In this document: piece by piece, positions 1 through 5,856 of the stretch
Numbering within the stretch: the stretch's first letter is position 1
Layout: every line of letters starts with the position of its first letter
Origin: an uncultured Roseburia sp.
GTDB taxonomy: Bacteria > Bacillota > Clostridia > Lachnospirales > Lachnospiraceae
Direction: 5' to 3'
Length of the DNA stretch: 7,834 nt
NCBI GenBank assembly: GCA_946055175.1
Contig: CAMGET010000051.1
Coordinates: 1-7,834, forward strand
Program-made: the position numbers and the translations under genes
Notes under the pieces: generated by a model
Databases searched by the model: none
What the model saw: only the letters and a program-made list of their open reading frames with translations
What the model was told of the DNA's origin: nothing

Positions 1-699
1 GGAGAAGATATTATAACCGTGCGGTTGCAGAATTTTGCAGACATTGATTTGGTGACAAAGGAGACAGGAAAGAAGTTTGATTTTATTCTGGCGGACTTAG
101 GGGTATCTTCTATGCAGATAGATAATCCGGAGCGCGGATTTTCCTATAAGGTAGAAGGGCCGCTTGATTTACGTTTAAATCCATTAAAGGGCGTGAGCGC
201 AGCAGACAGGTTAAAAGAGGTTTCGGAAGAAGAACTCGTTGGAATGCTGGTAGAAAATTCGGATGAACCATATGCAAAAGAAATTGCAGCCAGAGTCATG
301 AGATGGTTTAAGGACGGAAAAGTGATTGAGACCACGACACAGATGAAGGAAGTTATTACAGAGGCACTTTGTCGGGTGCCAAAGGCAGAACGAGACGAGG
401 CAATCAAAAAATCCTGTGCCAGAACCTTTCAGGCGTTACGAATCGATGTAAATAGTGAGTTTGAGGTTTTGTATGCTTTTTTGGAAAAATTACCGGAGGT
501 ATTGGCACCAAACGGAAGGGTCGCGATTTTAACCTTCCATTCCGGAGAAGACCGGTTGGTGAAGCGTTCTTTTAAGGAACTGGAAAAAGCAGGCGTTTAC
601 CGTGAAGTATCCAAGGATGTGATTCGTCCGTCTGCGGAGGAATGTGCAAGAAACAGCCGTGCAAAATCAACCAAGATGCGTTGGGCAATCCGTGCATAG
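1..699 (+). CDS. rsmH: 16S rRNA (cytosine(1402)-N4)-methyltransferase RsmH/MraW family, 5'-truncated
   Basis: The reading frame is open from the first base, so the gene starts upstream of the window; 232 codons and a TAG stop are visible. RsmH uses AdoMet to methylate N4 of C1402 in the decoding centre of 16S rRNA. Family signatures seen, numbered from the first visible codon: ADLGVSSMQID (31-41), ERGFS (44-48), GPLDLRLNP (53-61), ARTFQALRIDVNSE (140-153), TFHSGEDRLVK (178-188) and a basic tail NSRAKSTKMR (218-227). Compared with E. coli RsmH as I remember it, roughly 75-85 N-terminal residues with the glycine-rich AdoMet loop are missing, because of the window edge. Two oddities: the usual FHSLEDR is FHSGEDR, and the segment between this motif and the C-terminal basic motif is shorter than usual. 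It also neighbours hyp genes rather than cell-wall/division genes. It could therefore be a second, divergent RsmH paralogue; the family is secure, the exact target less so. Confidence 0.88.
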   Translation, partial: GEDIITVRLQNFADIDLVTKETGKKFDFILADLGVSSMQIDNPERGFSYKVEGPLDLRLNPLKGVSAADRLKEVSEEELVGMLVENSDEPYAKEIAARVMRWFKDGKVIETTTQMKEVITEALCRVPKAERDEAIKKSCARTFQALRIDVNSEFEVLYAFLEKLPEVLAPNGRVAILTFHSGEDRLVKRSFKELEKAGVYREVSKDVIRPSAEECARNSRAKSTKMRWAIRA

Positions 700-751
700 A
701 ACGTGACCTAAATAGGTGCGGGGATTTTGACGAAAGAAAGGGCATTGTTAA

Positions 752-3058
752 ATGCAAACGAAGAAAATTACTGTCACAGGTCTGGTGCAGGGCGTGGGAT
801 TTCGCCCGGCGGTAGCAGAGCTGGCAGAGGAATGCAAGATAGCAGGACAAGTGAAAAATATGGGAGGCGTGGTGGAAATCATCGCTTCCGGAGAAAATGA
901 GGCGGTGGAGAAGTTTCTTCATCGCCTGAGCTTGTTGCCGGTTGGCAGAATTGATTCACTTAAGGTGCAGGATGTGCCATATGATGCAGCCTGTACTTCG
1001 ACAACGTTTGTAATCGCAGAAAGCAGCAACGGACGGGAAGAGGTACGTCTGCTTCCGGTGGACTTTTCGACCTGTGATCGTTGCAGAGAAGAACTTTTTG
1101 ATAAAAAGAATCGCAGGTACCGGTATCCGTTTATCAGCTGTACCGGGTGTGGACCTCGTTATTCGATTCAAAGGGCTGTACCATATGACAGAGACAGTAT
1201 TACTATGGGCGATTTTGAAATGTGCCCGGAATGTTTGAATGAATATACGAAAAAGGGAAATATCAGGCGGCATGCACAGACCATTGCCTGTCATACTTGC
1301 GGTCCGACGTTAAAGTTGGTAGGCTTGGACAGTGGCGGGAAATTTGTTGCTATCGAAAAGGATACAGAAGTGATTCTTGCACAGACCGTAAAGGCTTTAA
1401 AAGAGGAAAAAATTGTAGCGATCAAAGATATTGGTGGCTTCCATTTTGCATTTTCACCGATGAGCAGTGCAGCAGCAAAAAGACTTCGCGAATTTAAGCA
1501 TCGGGATAAAAAACCGTTTGCGGTCATGTTCCCAGGTATAGAAGCCATTCGGGAGTTCTGTGAGGTATCTTCGAAAGAGGAGGAGCTTCTGACCTCAAAT
1601 GCGAGACCGATTGTGCTGTTAAAAAAGAAGAAGGATTTTGTGACGGAAATTTGTGGTGAGAGTGACCGGATGGGAGCATTTCTGCCCTGCAATCCGTTAC
1701 AGATTATATTGTTAGAAGAAACAGGACCACTGGTCATGACCAGTGGAAACCGGGGCGGTGAGCCGATTATTACCGGTGATGAAGAAATGAAAAGGCTGAT
1801 GGAAGAGGGATGCCCGGATTTCATAGTAACGCACGACAGAGAGATTTTAACTCCTTTGGATGACTCGATTTATCAGGTGAATGGAAGCTTCGTGCAGCTT
1901 TTACGCAGGGCAAGAGGACTCGTGCCGGAGCCGATTGAACTGGCACATCCACTGGGAGCGGATACTTTTGCAGCAGGTGGCGATTTGAAAGCAGTCTTTG
2001 CACTGGGACGAGGGAAAATGGTGTACTTAAGCCAGTATTTTGGTGATTTGGAAGAGGTGCGCTGTATGAAGCAGCGTAGGAACGCAATTGCACGGATGGA
2101 AGGCTTGCTTGCTCTGACACCGGAAATTTCTGTAGGTGATTTGCATCCGGCTTATGTTTCTGCAAAGGAGACAAATGCAAAAGTACAGCATCATATGGCT
2201 CATGTAGCATCTGTGATTGCAGAACACCAATTAGAAGGAAAAGTTCTCGGAATTGCCTGTGACGGAACCGGATATGGAACAGACGGAACCATCTGGGGAA
2301 GTGAGTTTTTTACTTATAACAATGGAGAGATGGAACGTGTGGGACACTTTGGCACGGTAAGGCTGTTAGGGGGAGATGCGGGTGCGAAGGATGCGGACAA
2401 GACCCTGTTTTCCTATCGGATGGAAGCGCGTGAGCGTGGCCTTTCTATTGGAGATGAAATTAGGCAGAAGACAGAGACAGACCAGTTAGGTGAAATAGAA
2501 CGCTTGCAGGAAATGGCTTGGAAACAGAAAATTAATACAGCTTTATCTTCTTCCATGGGAAGGCTGTTTGATGCTGCAAGTGCATTGCTAGAGATCTGTC
2601 ACTATAATTCTTATGAGGGCGAGTGTGCCATTTTACTGGAGCAGGCGGCCCATAAGGGAAAAGAGAGGTTTTTATACCTGCCGGAAGCAGAAAGAGAAAA
2701 ACTTTTAACTGTCGATGTGACAAAGCATGATGACATGTGGATTGCGGATGGTGTGAAGCTGATTGCTGATTTAAGTGAATTAAAAAGGCAGTATGAGAAT
2801 GGACAGGAACTGCTTTCCTATCTGTTTCATCATGCCATTGCAACGGCAATTGTTACTATGGCAGAATTCGCCGGTAAGGAGTATAATAAGGTGGTGTTAA
2901 GCGGCGGAAGCTTTTTAAACCGCATTTTACTGAGCGAGGTGGCAGAAGGATTACGTGCTGCCGGAAAAGAAGTATATACCAATGAAAAAGTGCCATGCGG
3001 CGATGGCGGAATCGCTTTGGGGCAGATTTTTTACTCTATGGGAAAAAAGTTTCTATAG
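752..3058 (+). CDS. hypF: Carbamoyltransferase HypF ([NiFe]-hydrogenase maturation)
   Basis: HypF takes the carbamoyl group from carbamoyl phosphate, activates it with ATP and transfers it to the C-terminal cysteine of HypE, the first step towards the CN ligands of the [NiFe] centre; it acts in the cytoplasm. The 768 residues match the usual family length and all domains are present in order. An acylphosphatase domain (about 1-90) carries GLVQGVGFRP at 10-19. Two zinc-finger modules have cysteines at 108/111, 130/133, 158/161 and 180/183, spaced exactly CX2CX18CX2CX24CX2CX18CX2C. A YrdC-like domain (about 205-390) contains KPFAVM, MTSGNRGGEPI and TPLDDSI. A Kae1/carbamoyltransferase domain follows with the metal-binding HHMAH at 480-484, CDGTGYGTDG at 503-512, YEGECA at 621-626 and VLSGGSFLN at 715-723. 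ATG 752 has a GAAAGG-like SD about 10 nt upstream and opens directly into the acylphosphatase fold. It lies 52 bp after the methyltransferase gene and heads the hyp cluster. Confidence 0.97.
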   Translation: MQTKKITVTGLVQGVGFRPAVAELAEECKIAGQVKNMGGVVEIIASGENEAVEKFLHRLSLLPVGRIDSLKVQDVPYDAACTSTTFVIAESSNGREEVRLLPVDFSTCDRCREELFDKKNRRYRYPFISCTGCGPRYSIQRAVPYDRDSITMGDFEMCPECLNEYTKKGNIRRHAQTIACHTCGPTLKLVGLDSGGKFVAIEKDTEVILAQTVKALKEEKIVAIKDIGGFHFAFSPMSSAAAKRLREFKHRDKKPFAVMFPGIEAIREFCEVSSKEEELLTSNARPIVLLKKKKDFVTEICGESDRMGAFLPCNPLQIILLEETGPLVMTSGNRGGEPIITGDEEMKRLMEEGCPDFIVTHDREILTPLDDSIYQVNGSFVQLLRRARGLVPEPIELAHPLGADTFAAGGDLKAVFALGRGKMVYLSQYFGDLEEVRCMKQRRNAIARMEGLLALTPEISVGDLHPAYVSAKETNAKVQHHMAHVASVIAEHQLEGKVLGIACDGTGYGTDGTIWGSEFFTYNNGEMERVGHFGTVRLLGGDAGAKDADKTLFSYRMEARERGLSIGDEIRQKTETDQLGEIERLQEMAWKQKINTALSSSMGRLFDAASALLEICHYNSYEGECAILLEQAAHKGKERFLYLPEAEREKLLTVDVTKHDDMWIADGVKLIADLSELKRQYENGQELLSYLFHHAIATAIVTMAEFAGKEYNKVVLSGGSFLNRILLSEVAEGLRAAGKEVYTNEKVPCGDGGIALGQIFYSMGKKFL

Positions 3059-3142
3059 AGTAAAACGCAATAAGAAAGGAGTCAAATCCTCTCCTCACAT
3101 GAGTTCGGATTTTGCTTCGCAAAACAAGGAGGATAAATCCTC

Positions 3143-3169
3143 TGTCTGCAAAAGCAGGCAGACATTTTT
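3143..3169 (+). terminator. Terminator-like hairpin or attenuator between hypF and hypC
   Basis: TGTCTGC (3143-3149) pairs with GCAGACA (3158-3164) to give a 7-bp stem with an 8-nt loop AAAAGCAG, followed at once by five T residues (3165-3169). It has the form of a modest intrinsic terminator. Because hypC, hypD and hypE lie downstream and are needed with hypF, partial attenuation or an mRNA processing or stability element is more likely than full termination. The T run is itself part of a second possible hairpin (3165-3181), which would compete for the same bases. Confidence 0.4.
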
Positions 3170-3183
3170 CCTTCGGAAAAACA

Positions 3184-3190
3184 GGGAGGA
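3184..3190 (+). promoter_or_regulatory. Strong ribosome binding site deciding the hypC start
   Basis: GGGAGGA ends 4 nt before ATG 3195. The frame stays open far upstream (an ATG at 3099 is in phase), but only ATG 3195 has a well placed SD and yields the N-terminal Met-Cys that HypC needs. GAGGAT at 3186-3191 is complementary to ATCCTC at 3137-3142, so the site could be masked by upstream RNA. Confidence 0.8.
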
Positions 3191-3194
3191 TAAT

Positions 3195-3410
3195 ATGTGT
3201 GTAGCATTACCGGGAAAAGTAGTTGAGATAAAAGAAAAGGATGCGGTCGTGGATTTCTCCGGAAATCTTGTAACGGCAAGAATGGGACTAGTGGATATCA
3301 AGGAGGGCGACTATGTGTTAGTGCATGCAGGCTGCATTTTGCAGAAGGTATCCACCGAAGAGGCATTAAGCCTGACGGAACTCATGGAGGACGTGGGAGG
3401 CTTTTCGTAA
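3195..3410 (+). CDS. hypC: HypC/HybG/HupF family hydrogenase maturation chaperone
   Basis: A 71-residue protein beginning MCVALPGKVVEI, the HypC signature. Cys2, exposed after Met removal, is the residue through which HypC binds the iron of the Fe(CN)2CO unit, pairs with HypD and contacts the hydrogenase large-subunit precursor. The rest follows the small beta-barrel family pattern: AVVDFSGN (17-24), ARMGLVDIKEGDYVLVHAG (28-46) and a C-terminal helix ending MEDVGGFS. The length is typical (about 70-90). In the VHAG motif the next residue is Cys47, where most family members I recall have Phe or Tyr; this is a mild oddity. The start is fixed by the GGGAGGA SD and the required N-terminal cysteine. 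The stop codon is directly followed by the hypD ATG, which implies translational coupling. Cytoplasmic. Confidence 0.96.
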   Translation: MCVALPGKVVEIKEKDAVVDFSGNLVTARMGLVDIKEGDYVLVHAGCILQKVSTEEALSLTELMEDVGGFS

Positions 3411-4445
3411 ATGAATTTGGAAGAGATAAAACAGTTTTTAAAAGAATATGACGGGCCGAAGATGCGCATCATGGAGGTCTGCGGAAGCCATACGGCGGCT
3501 ATTTCAAAAAACGGCATCCGGGGTATGCTTTCTCCTAATATTAAGCTTCTGTCAGGACCGGGATGTCCGGTGTGTGTGACACCGACGGCTTATGTGGACC
3601 GTCTTGTAGAGCTTGCCATGACGCCGGATACCTGCGTGGTGACCTTTGGTGATATGCTACGCGTGCCGGGCAGTAAGACCTCTCTTAGTGAGTCAGCCGG
3701 TGTAGGAGCAAAAGCGGTTATGGTGTATTCGCCAATGGACATTATTGCTATGGCGGAAAAAGAGCCACAGACCAACTTTGTTTTTGCAGCAGTGGGATTT
3801 GAGACGACCACACCGGTGTATGCGCTTTTACTGGATGAAGTGATAGAAAAAGGTTTGAAAAATGTAAAACTTTTGACAGCTTTAAAAACAATGCCGGGTG
3901 TCATTGATTATTTGTGCCGCAATGGAGCGGGAATCGATGGCTTTTTAGCACCGGGGCATGTGGCAGCAGTCACCGGAAGTGACATTTTTAAACCATTAGC
4001 TGAAAATTATCAGATACCATTTGTAGTGAGCGGATTTGAAGGAACTGAGATTTTATATGCGTTGTATGAGCTCGTAAATGAGCGTGGAAATGGTGTGGTT
4101 AAAAACTGCTATCCGAAGGTAGTCACTGCAGAAGGAAACGAAAAAGCGAAAAAAATGGTAACGCAGTATTTTATGCCTGCCGATGCGACCTGGCGCGGCA
4201 TGGGGAGTATCTCTGGCACCGGACTGGTGCTGCGGCCGGAGTATAGAGGCTATGATGCCGGAAGCCTTTTATTAAACGAAGACAATAAGAAAAATAAGGC
4301 ATGCTGCTGTGACAAGATTTTGATGGGAAAAATGAGTCCGGGGGAATGCCCGTTATTTGGAAAAGTATGTAAGCCTTTGACACCGCAGGGTGCCTGTATG
4401 GTATCCACGGAAGGTAGCTGCCACAGTGCATATGCCTCTATGTAG
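3411..4445 (+). CDS. hypD: Hydrogenase formation protein HypD (4Fe-4S scaffold)
   Basis: HypD with HypC forms the scaffold on which iron receives its two CN and one CO ligands; it contains a 4Fe-4S cluster and redox-active cysteines. The 344 residues cover the whole family fold. Visible motifs: MEVCGSHT (21-28, Cys24), LLSGPGCPVCVTP (46-58, Cys52 and Cys55), GFETTTP (129-135), APGHVAAVTG (180-189) and SGFEGTEILYAL (207-218). The C-terminal cluster region has CCC at 298-300, GECPLFGKVC (311-320), ACMVSTEGSC (328-337) and then a short tail. The cysteines corresponding to E. coli Cys41, Cys69 and Cys72 are all present. ATG 3411 follows the hypC stop with no gap; its SD GGGAGG (3395-3400) lies inside hypC, so the two partner proteins are probably made together. 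The C-terminus is slightly shorter than many homologues, with no sign of damage. Confidence 0.97.
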   Translation: MNLEEIKQFLKEYDGPKMRIMEVCGSHTAAISKNGIRGMLSPNIKLLSGPGCPVCVTPTAYVDRLVELAMTPDTCVVTFGDMLRVPGSKTSLSESAGVGAKAVMVYSPMDIIAMAEKEPQTNFVFAAVGFETTTPVYALLLDEVIEKGLKNVKLLTALKTMPGVIDYLCRNGAGIDGFLAPGHVAAVTGSDIFKPLAENYQIPFVVSGFEGTEILYALYELVNERGNGVVKNCYPKVVTAEGNEKAKKMVTQYFMPADATWRGMGSISGTGLVLRPEYRGYDAGSLLLNEDNKKNKACCCDKILMGKMSPGECPLFGKVCKPLTPQGACMVSTEGSCHSAYASM

Positions 4446-4516
4446 AGCATTTGTATGCAGACGTGTGGTGGAAAAGACGCAGTCCGGATAGAATAGGAAA
4501 GGATTAGTTTGAAAAT

Positions 4517-5509
4517 ATGGAAGAAAGAATCAGCATGGTCCACGGAAGCGGCGGAGCTGCCACAAGTGAACTGATTAGCGCGGTATTTGCAAAGGAGTTT
4601 GCAAACGATACCTTAAATCAGATGGAGGATTCTGCGGTGGTAGCCGGAAGCGGAAAAATCGCAGTGACAACGGATAGCTTTGTGGTGACGCCGATGTGTT
4701 ATCCGGGCGGTAATATCGGGCGCCTTTGCATCTGTGGAACCGTAAATGACCTTTTGATGCGCGGAGCAAAGCCCAAATACATTACCTGCGGATTCATTTT
4801 ACAGGAGGGCATGGAAGTATCTGTTTTGCAGGAAATTGTACATTCCATGGCAGAAACTGCAAAAGAAGCAGGCGTAACAATCGTGGCAGGTGATACAAAG
4901 GTCGTGACAGGAGCCGGTGAGTGCTATATCAATACAACCGGTGTAGGATTTGTTCCTAAGGAACGGGAGGTATCCGCTGCAAAAGTACAGGAGGGCGATG
5001 TGGTCATCGTATCCGGCAACGTGGGCGACCATCATGCGGCCATTTTATCCAGCCGTATGGGAATTACAAATCACATTGAAAGTGATAATGCACCTCTTGG
5101 AGCAATTGTTGAGGCACTCTTTGAAGCAGGTGTGGAGGTACATACCATGCGGGATGTGACCAGAGGCGGTCTGGCTACTGTCTTAAAAGAACTGGCACAG
5201 ACTTCAGGTACAACGATTACCTTGGAAGAAAAAGCACTTCCGGTAACACCGCAGGTGCGGGACTTCTGTGGTTTGCTTGGTTTAGATCCGCTTTATATGG
5301 GAAACGAGGGGAAACTGGTAGCGATTATACCGGCAGAGCAGAAGGAGAGGGCACTTGAGGCAATGCGCAGTGCGAAGTACGGCGAAGGGGCTGTGGCAAT
5401 TGGAACCGTAACCAAAGAAGAACCCGGGAAATTGTATCTTGTGACCGGTATCGGAGGACTCAGAAACTTAGAAGTATTACAGGGGGAAGGACTTCCGAGA
5501 ATATGCTAA
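4517..5509 (+). CDS. hypE: Carbamoyl dehydratase HypE ([NiFe]-hydrogenase maturation)
   Basis: HypE accepts the carbamoyl group from HypF on its C-terminal cysteine and dehydrates it with ATP to a thiocyanate, the CN donor passed to HypC-HypD. The 330 residues match the family (PurM/ThiL/SelD-like ATP-binding fold). Visible motifs: HGSGG (9-13), TTDSFVV (51-57), GTVNDLLMRGA (74-84), AGDTKVV (124-130), SGNVGDHHAA (166-175), MRDVTRGGLA (211-220) and the terminal LPRIC, with the catalytic Cys330 as the last residue. It is 71 bp after hypD. The SD-like AGGAAAGGA lies a rather long 13 nt before ATG 4517. Met7 (ATG 4535), directly before the HGSGG motif, is a possible alternative start with GGAAGAAAG upstream, but homologues usually carry a few residues before HGSGG. 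Last gene of the hyp cluster. Confidence 0.97.
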   Translation: MEERISMVHGSGGAATSELISAVFAKEFANDTLNQMEDSAVVAGSGKIAVTTDSFVVTPMCYPGGNIGRLCICGTVNDLLMRGAKPKYITCGFILQEGMEVSVLQEIVHSMAETAKEAGVTIVAGDTKVVTGAGECYINTTGVGFVPKEREVSAAKVQEGDVVIVSGNVGDHHAAILSSRMGITNHIESDNAPLGAIVEALFEAGVEVHTMRDVTRGGLATVLKELAQTSGTTITLEEKALPVTPQVRDFCGLLGLDPLYMGNEGKLVAIIPAEQKERALEAMRSAKYGEGAVAIGTVTKEEPGKLYLVTGIGGLRNLEVLQGEGLPRIC

Positions 5510-5512
5510 AAG

Positions 5513-5708
5513 AGTAACTGTTCACACAGCATCTGAGAAGCCGGGACACATTTGTCAAGCATGCTTGTAAAAAGGTGTCCCGGCTTCTCAGATGTTGTGT
5601 TACAACGTAACCTCCACCCCATAAGCAATCTTAGCTCCGAAGGAGCGAGAAAGCAGGCGTAGACGGCGGGATTGCGCATGAGGTGGAGGTGCTGTGTGAA
5701 CAGTAACT
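5513..5708. repeat. Compact inverted-repeat element (MITE-like or structured RNA) after hypE
   Basis: This fills most of the 347-bp gap between hypE and the next gene. Perfect 12-bp inverted repeats GTTCACACAGCA (5520-5531) and TGCTGTGTGAAC (5690-5701) bound a 182-bp interior. Both are flanked outside by the same 7-mer AGTAACT (5513-5519 and 5702-5708), which could be a target-site duplication. AGTAACT is nearly palindromic, so the inverted repeat can also be read as 19 bp with one mismatch. Inside are a 26-bp hairpin (5524-5600), GTTAC-AAC-GTAAC (5598-5610), arms ACCTCCACC/GGTGGAGGT (5610-5618/5682-5690), inner arms GCAATC/GATTGC (5625-5630/5670-5675) and a tight hairpin GCTCC-GAA-GGAGC (5634-5646). 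There is no transposase gene and no convincing ORF. It resembles a non-autonomous miniature element; a structured non-coding RNA is the alternative. Confidence 0.65.
5524..5600. other. Long 26-bp stem hairpin within the inverted-repeat element
   Basis: Bases 5524-5549 are complementary to 5575-5600 over 26 positions, the only irregularity being one G-U pair (5529/5595); the core 5530-5549/5575-5594 is perfect over 20 bp. The 25-nt loop contains the 12-bp perfect palindrome CAAGCATGCTTG. No T run follows on the + strand, so this is not a classical intrinsic terminator, although it could protect the 3' end of hyp mRNA. Its left arm shares bases 5524-5531 with the terminal inverted repeat, so the two pairings exclude each other. 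Confidence 0.8.
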
Positions 5709-5715
5709 ATTAAAA

Positions 5716-5757
5716 AAAGAGGTTTCTATGCAATTGCATGGAACCTCTTTACTTTTT
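5716..5757 (+). terminator. Intrinsic terminator, probably bidirectional
   Basis: AAAGAGGTT (5716-5724) pairs with AACCTCTTT (5742-5750). The stem can extend inward through ATGCAA/TTGCAT with a small internal mismatch. It is followed by a run of five T residues (5753-5757) and preceded by seven A residues (5712-5718), which gives a U tract on the opposite strand as well. It sits between hypE plus the repeat element and the aminotransferase gene, and is the natural end of the hyp transcript. Confidence 0.85.
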
Positions 5758-5804
5758 ATAGAGAATGTTGTAAAGTAAGAAAAGGACAGTTTTACATGGT
5801 AAAG

Positions 5805-5813
5805 TGGTAAAAT
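5805..5813 (+). promoter_or_regulatory. Candidate extended -10 promoter for the aminotransferase gene
   Basis: TGG followed by TAAAAT (5808-5813) fits an extended -10 element (TGn plus five of six TATAAT bases), about 44 nt before ATG 5857 and downstream of the terminator. No good -35 box is seen at 16-18 bp spacing. TGGTAAA is repeated at 5797-5803 and 5805-5811, and TTTTAC (5790-5795) mirrors GTAAAA (5807-5812), so a regulator could bind here. Weak call based on position and consensus only. Confidence 0.35.
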
Positions 5814-5856
5814 GGCTGGCAGATATGCCGGATAAAAAAAGAAAGAAGGATTCGTT

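Larger units (their letters stand above)
3075..3192 (+). repeat. Imperfect direct repeats with hairpins in the hypF-hypC gap
   Basis: The 136-bp gap contains a recurring pattern. AAATCCTCT occurs at 3084-3092 and 3135-3143 (offset 51). A CTTCG-centred hairpin occurs twice: TTTTGC-TTC-GCAAAA around 3110-3124, and TTTTTCC-TTC-GGAAAAA at 3165-3181 (offset about 56). ACAAGGAGGATA at 3124-3135 recurs as ACAGGGAGGATA at 3181-3192 (offset 57), and the last copy is the hypC ribosome binding site. The first unit is more diverged, with AAAGGAG at 3075-3081. This looks like an old tandem duplication of a leader, or a pair of short intergenic repeats. The function is unknown; a role in setting hypC expression relative to hypF is an inference. 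Confidence 0.6.

Noticed and set aside
704..718. Short dyad ACCTA-AA-TAGGT between the methyltransferase gene and hypF
   Set aside because: Only 5 bp per arm with a 2-nt centre, no T run and no promoter boxes nearby; too weak to call an operator or terminator.
1291..1824. 177-codon minus-strand frame inside hypF
   Set aside because: It lies wholly antisense to the YrdC-like part of hypF, resembles no family I recognise, and is a codon-bias shadow.
3075..3192. Possible CRISPR-like repeats
   Set aside because: Only two to three diverged units with unequal spacing (51-57 bp), internal hairpins and SD sequences, and no cas genes; it does not behave as a repeat-spacer array.
2955..3194. Long upstream extension of the hypC frame beginning inside hypF
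   Set aside because: It overlaps the conserved end of hypF in another frame. The HypC signature needs Cys at position 2, and the strong SD points to ATG 3195.
4446..4516. Regulatory element or small gene between hypD and hypE
   Set aside because: 71 bp with an SD-like AGGAAAGGA but no hairpin, promoter or open frame that stands out.
5513..5708. tRNA or other classical RNA gene in the gap after hypE
   Set aside because: No cloverleaf, T-loop GTTCRANNC motif or CCA end; the pairing is explained by the nested inverted repeats.
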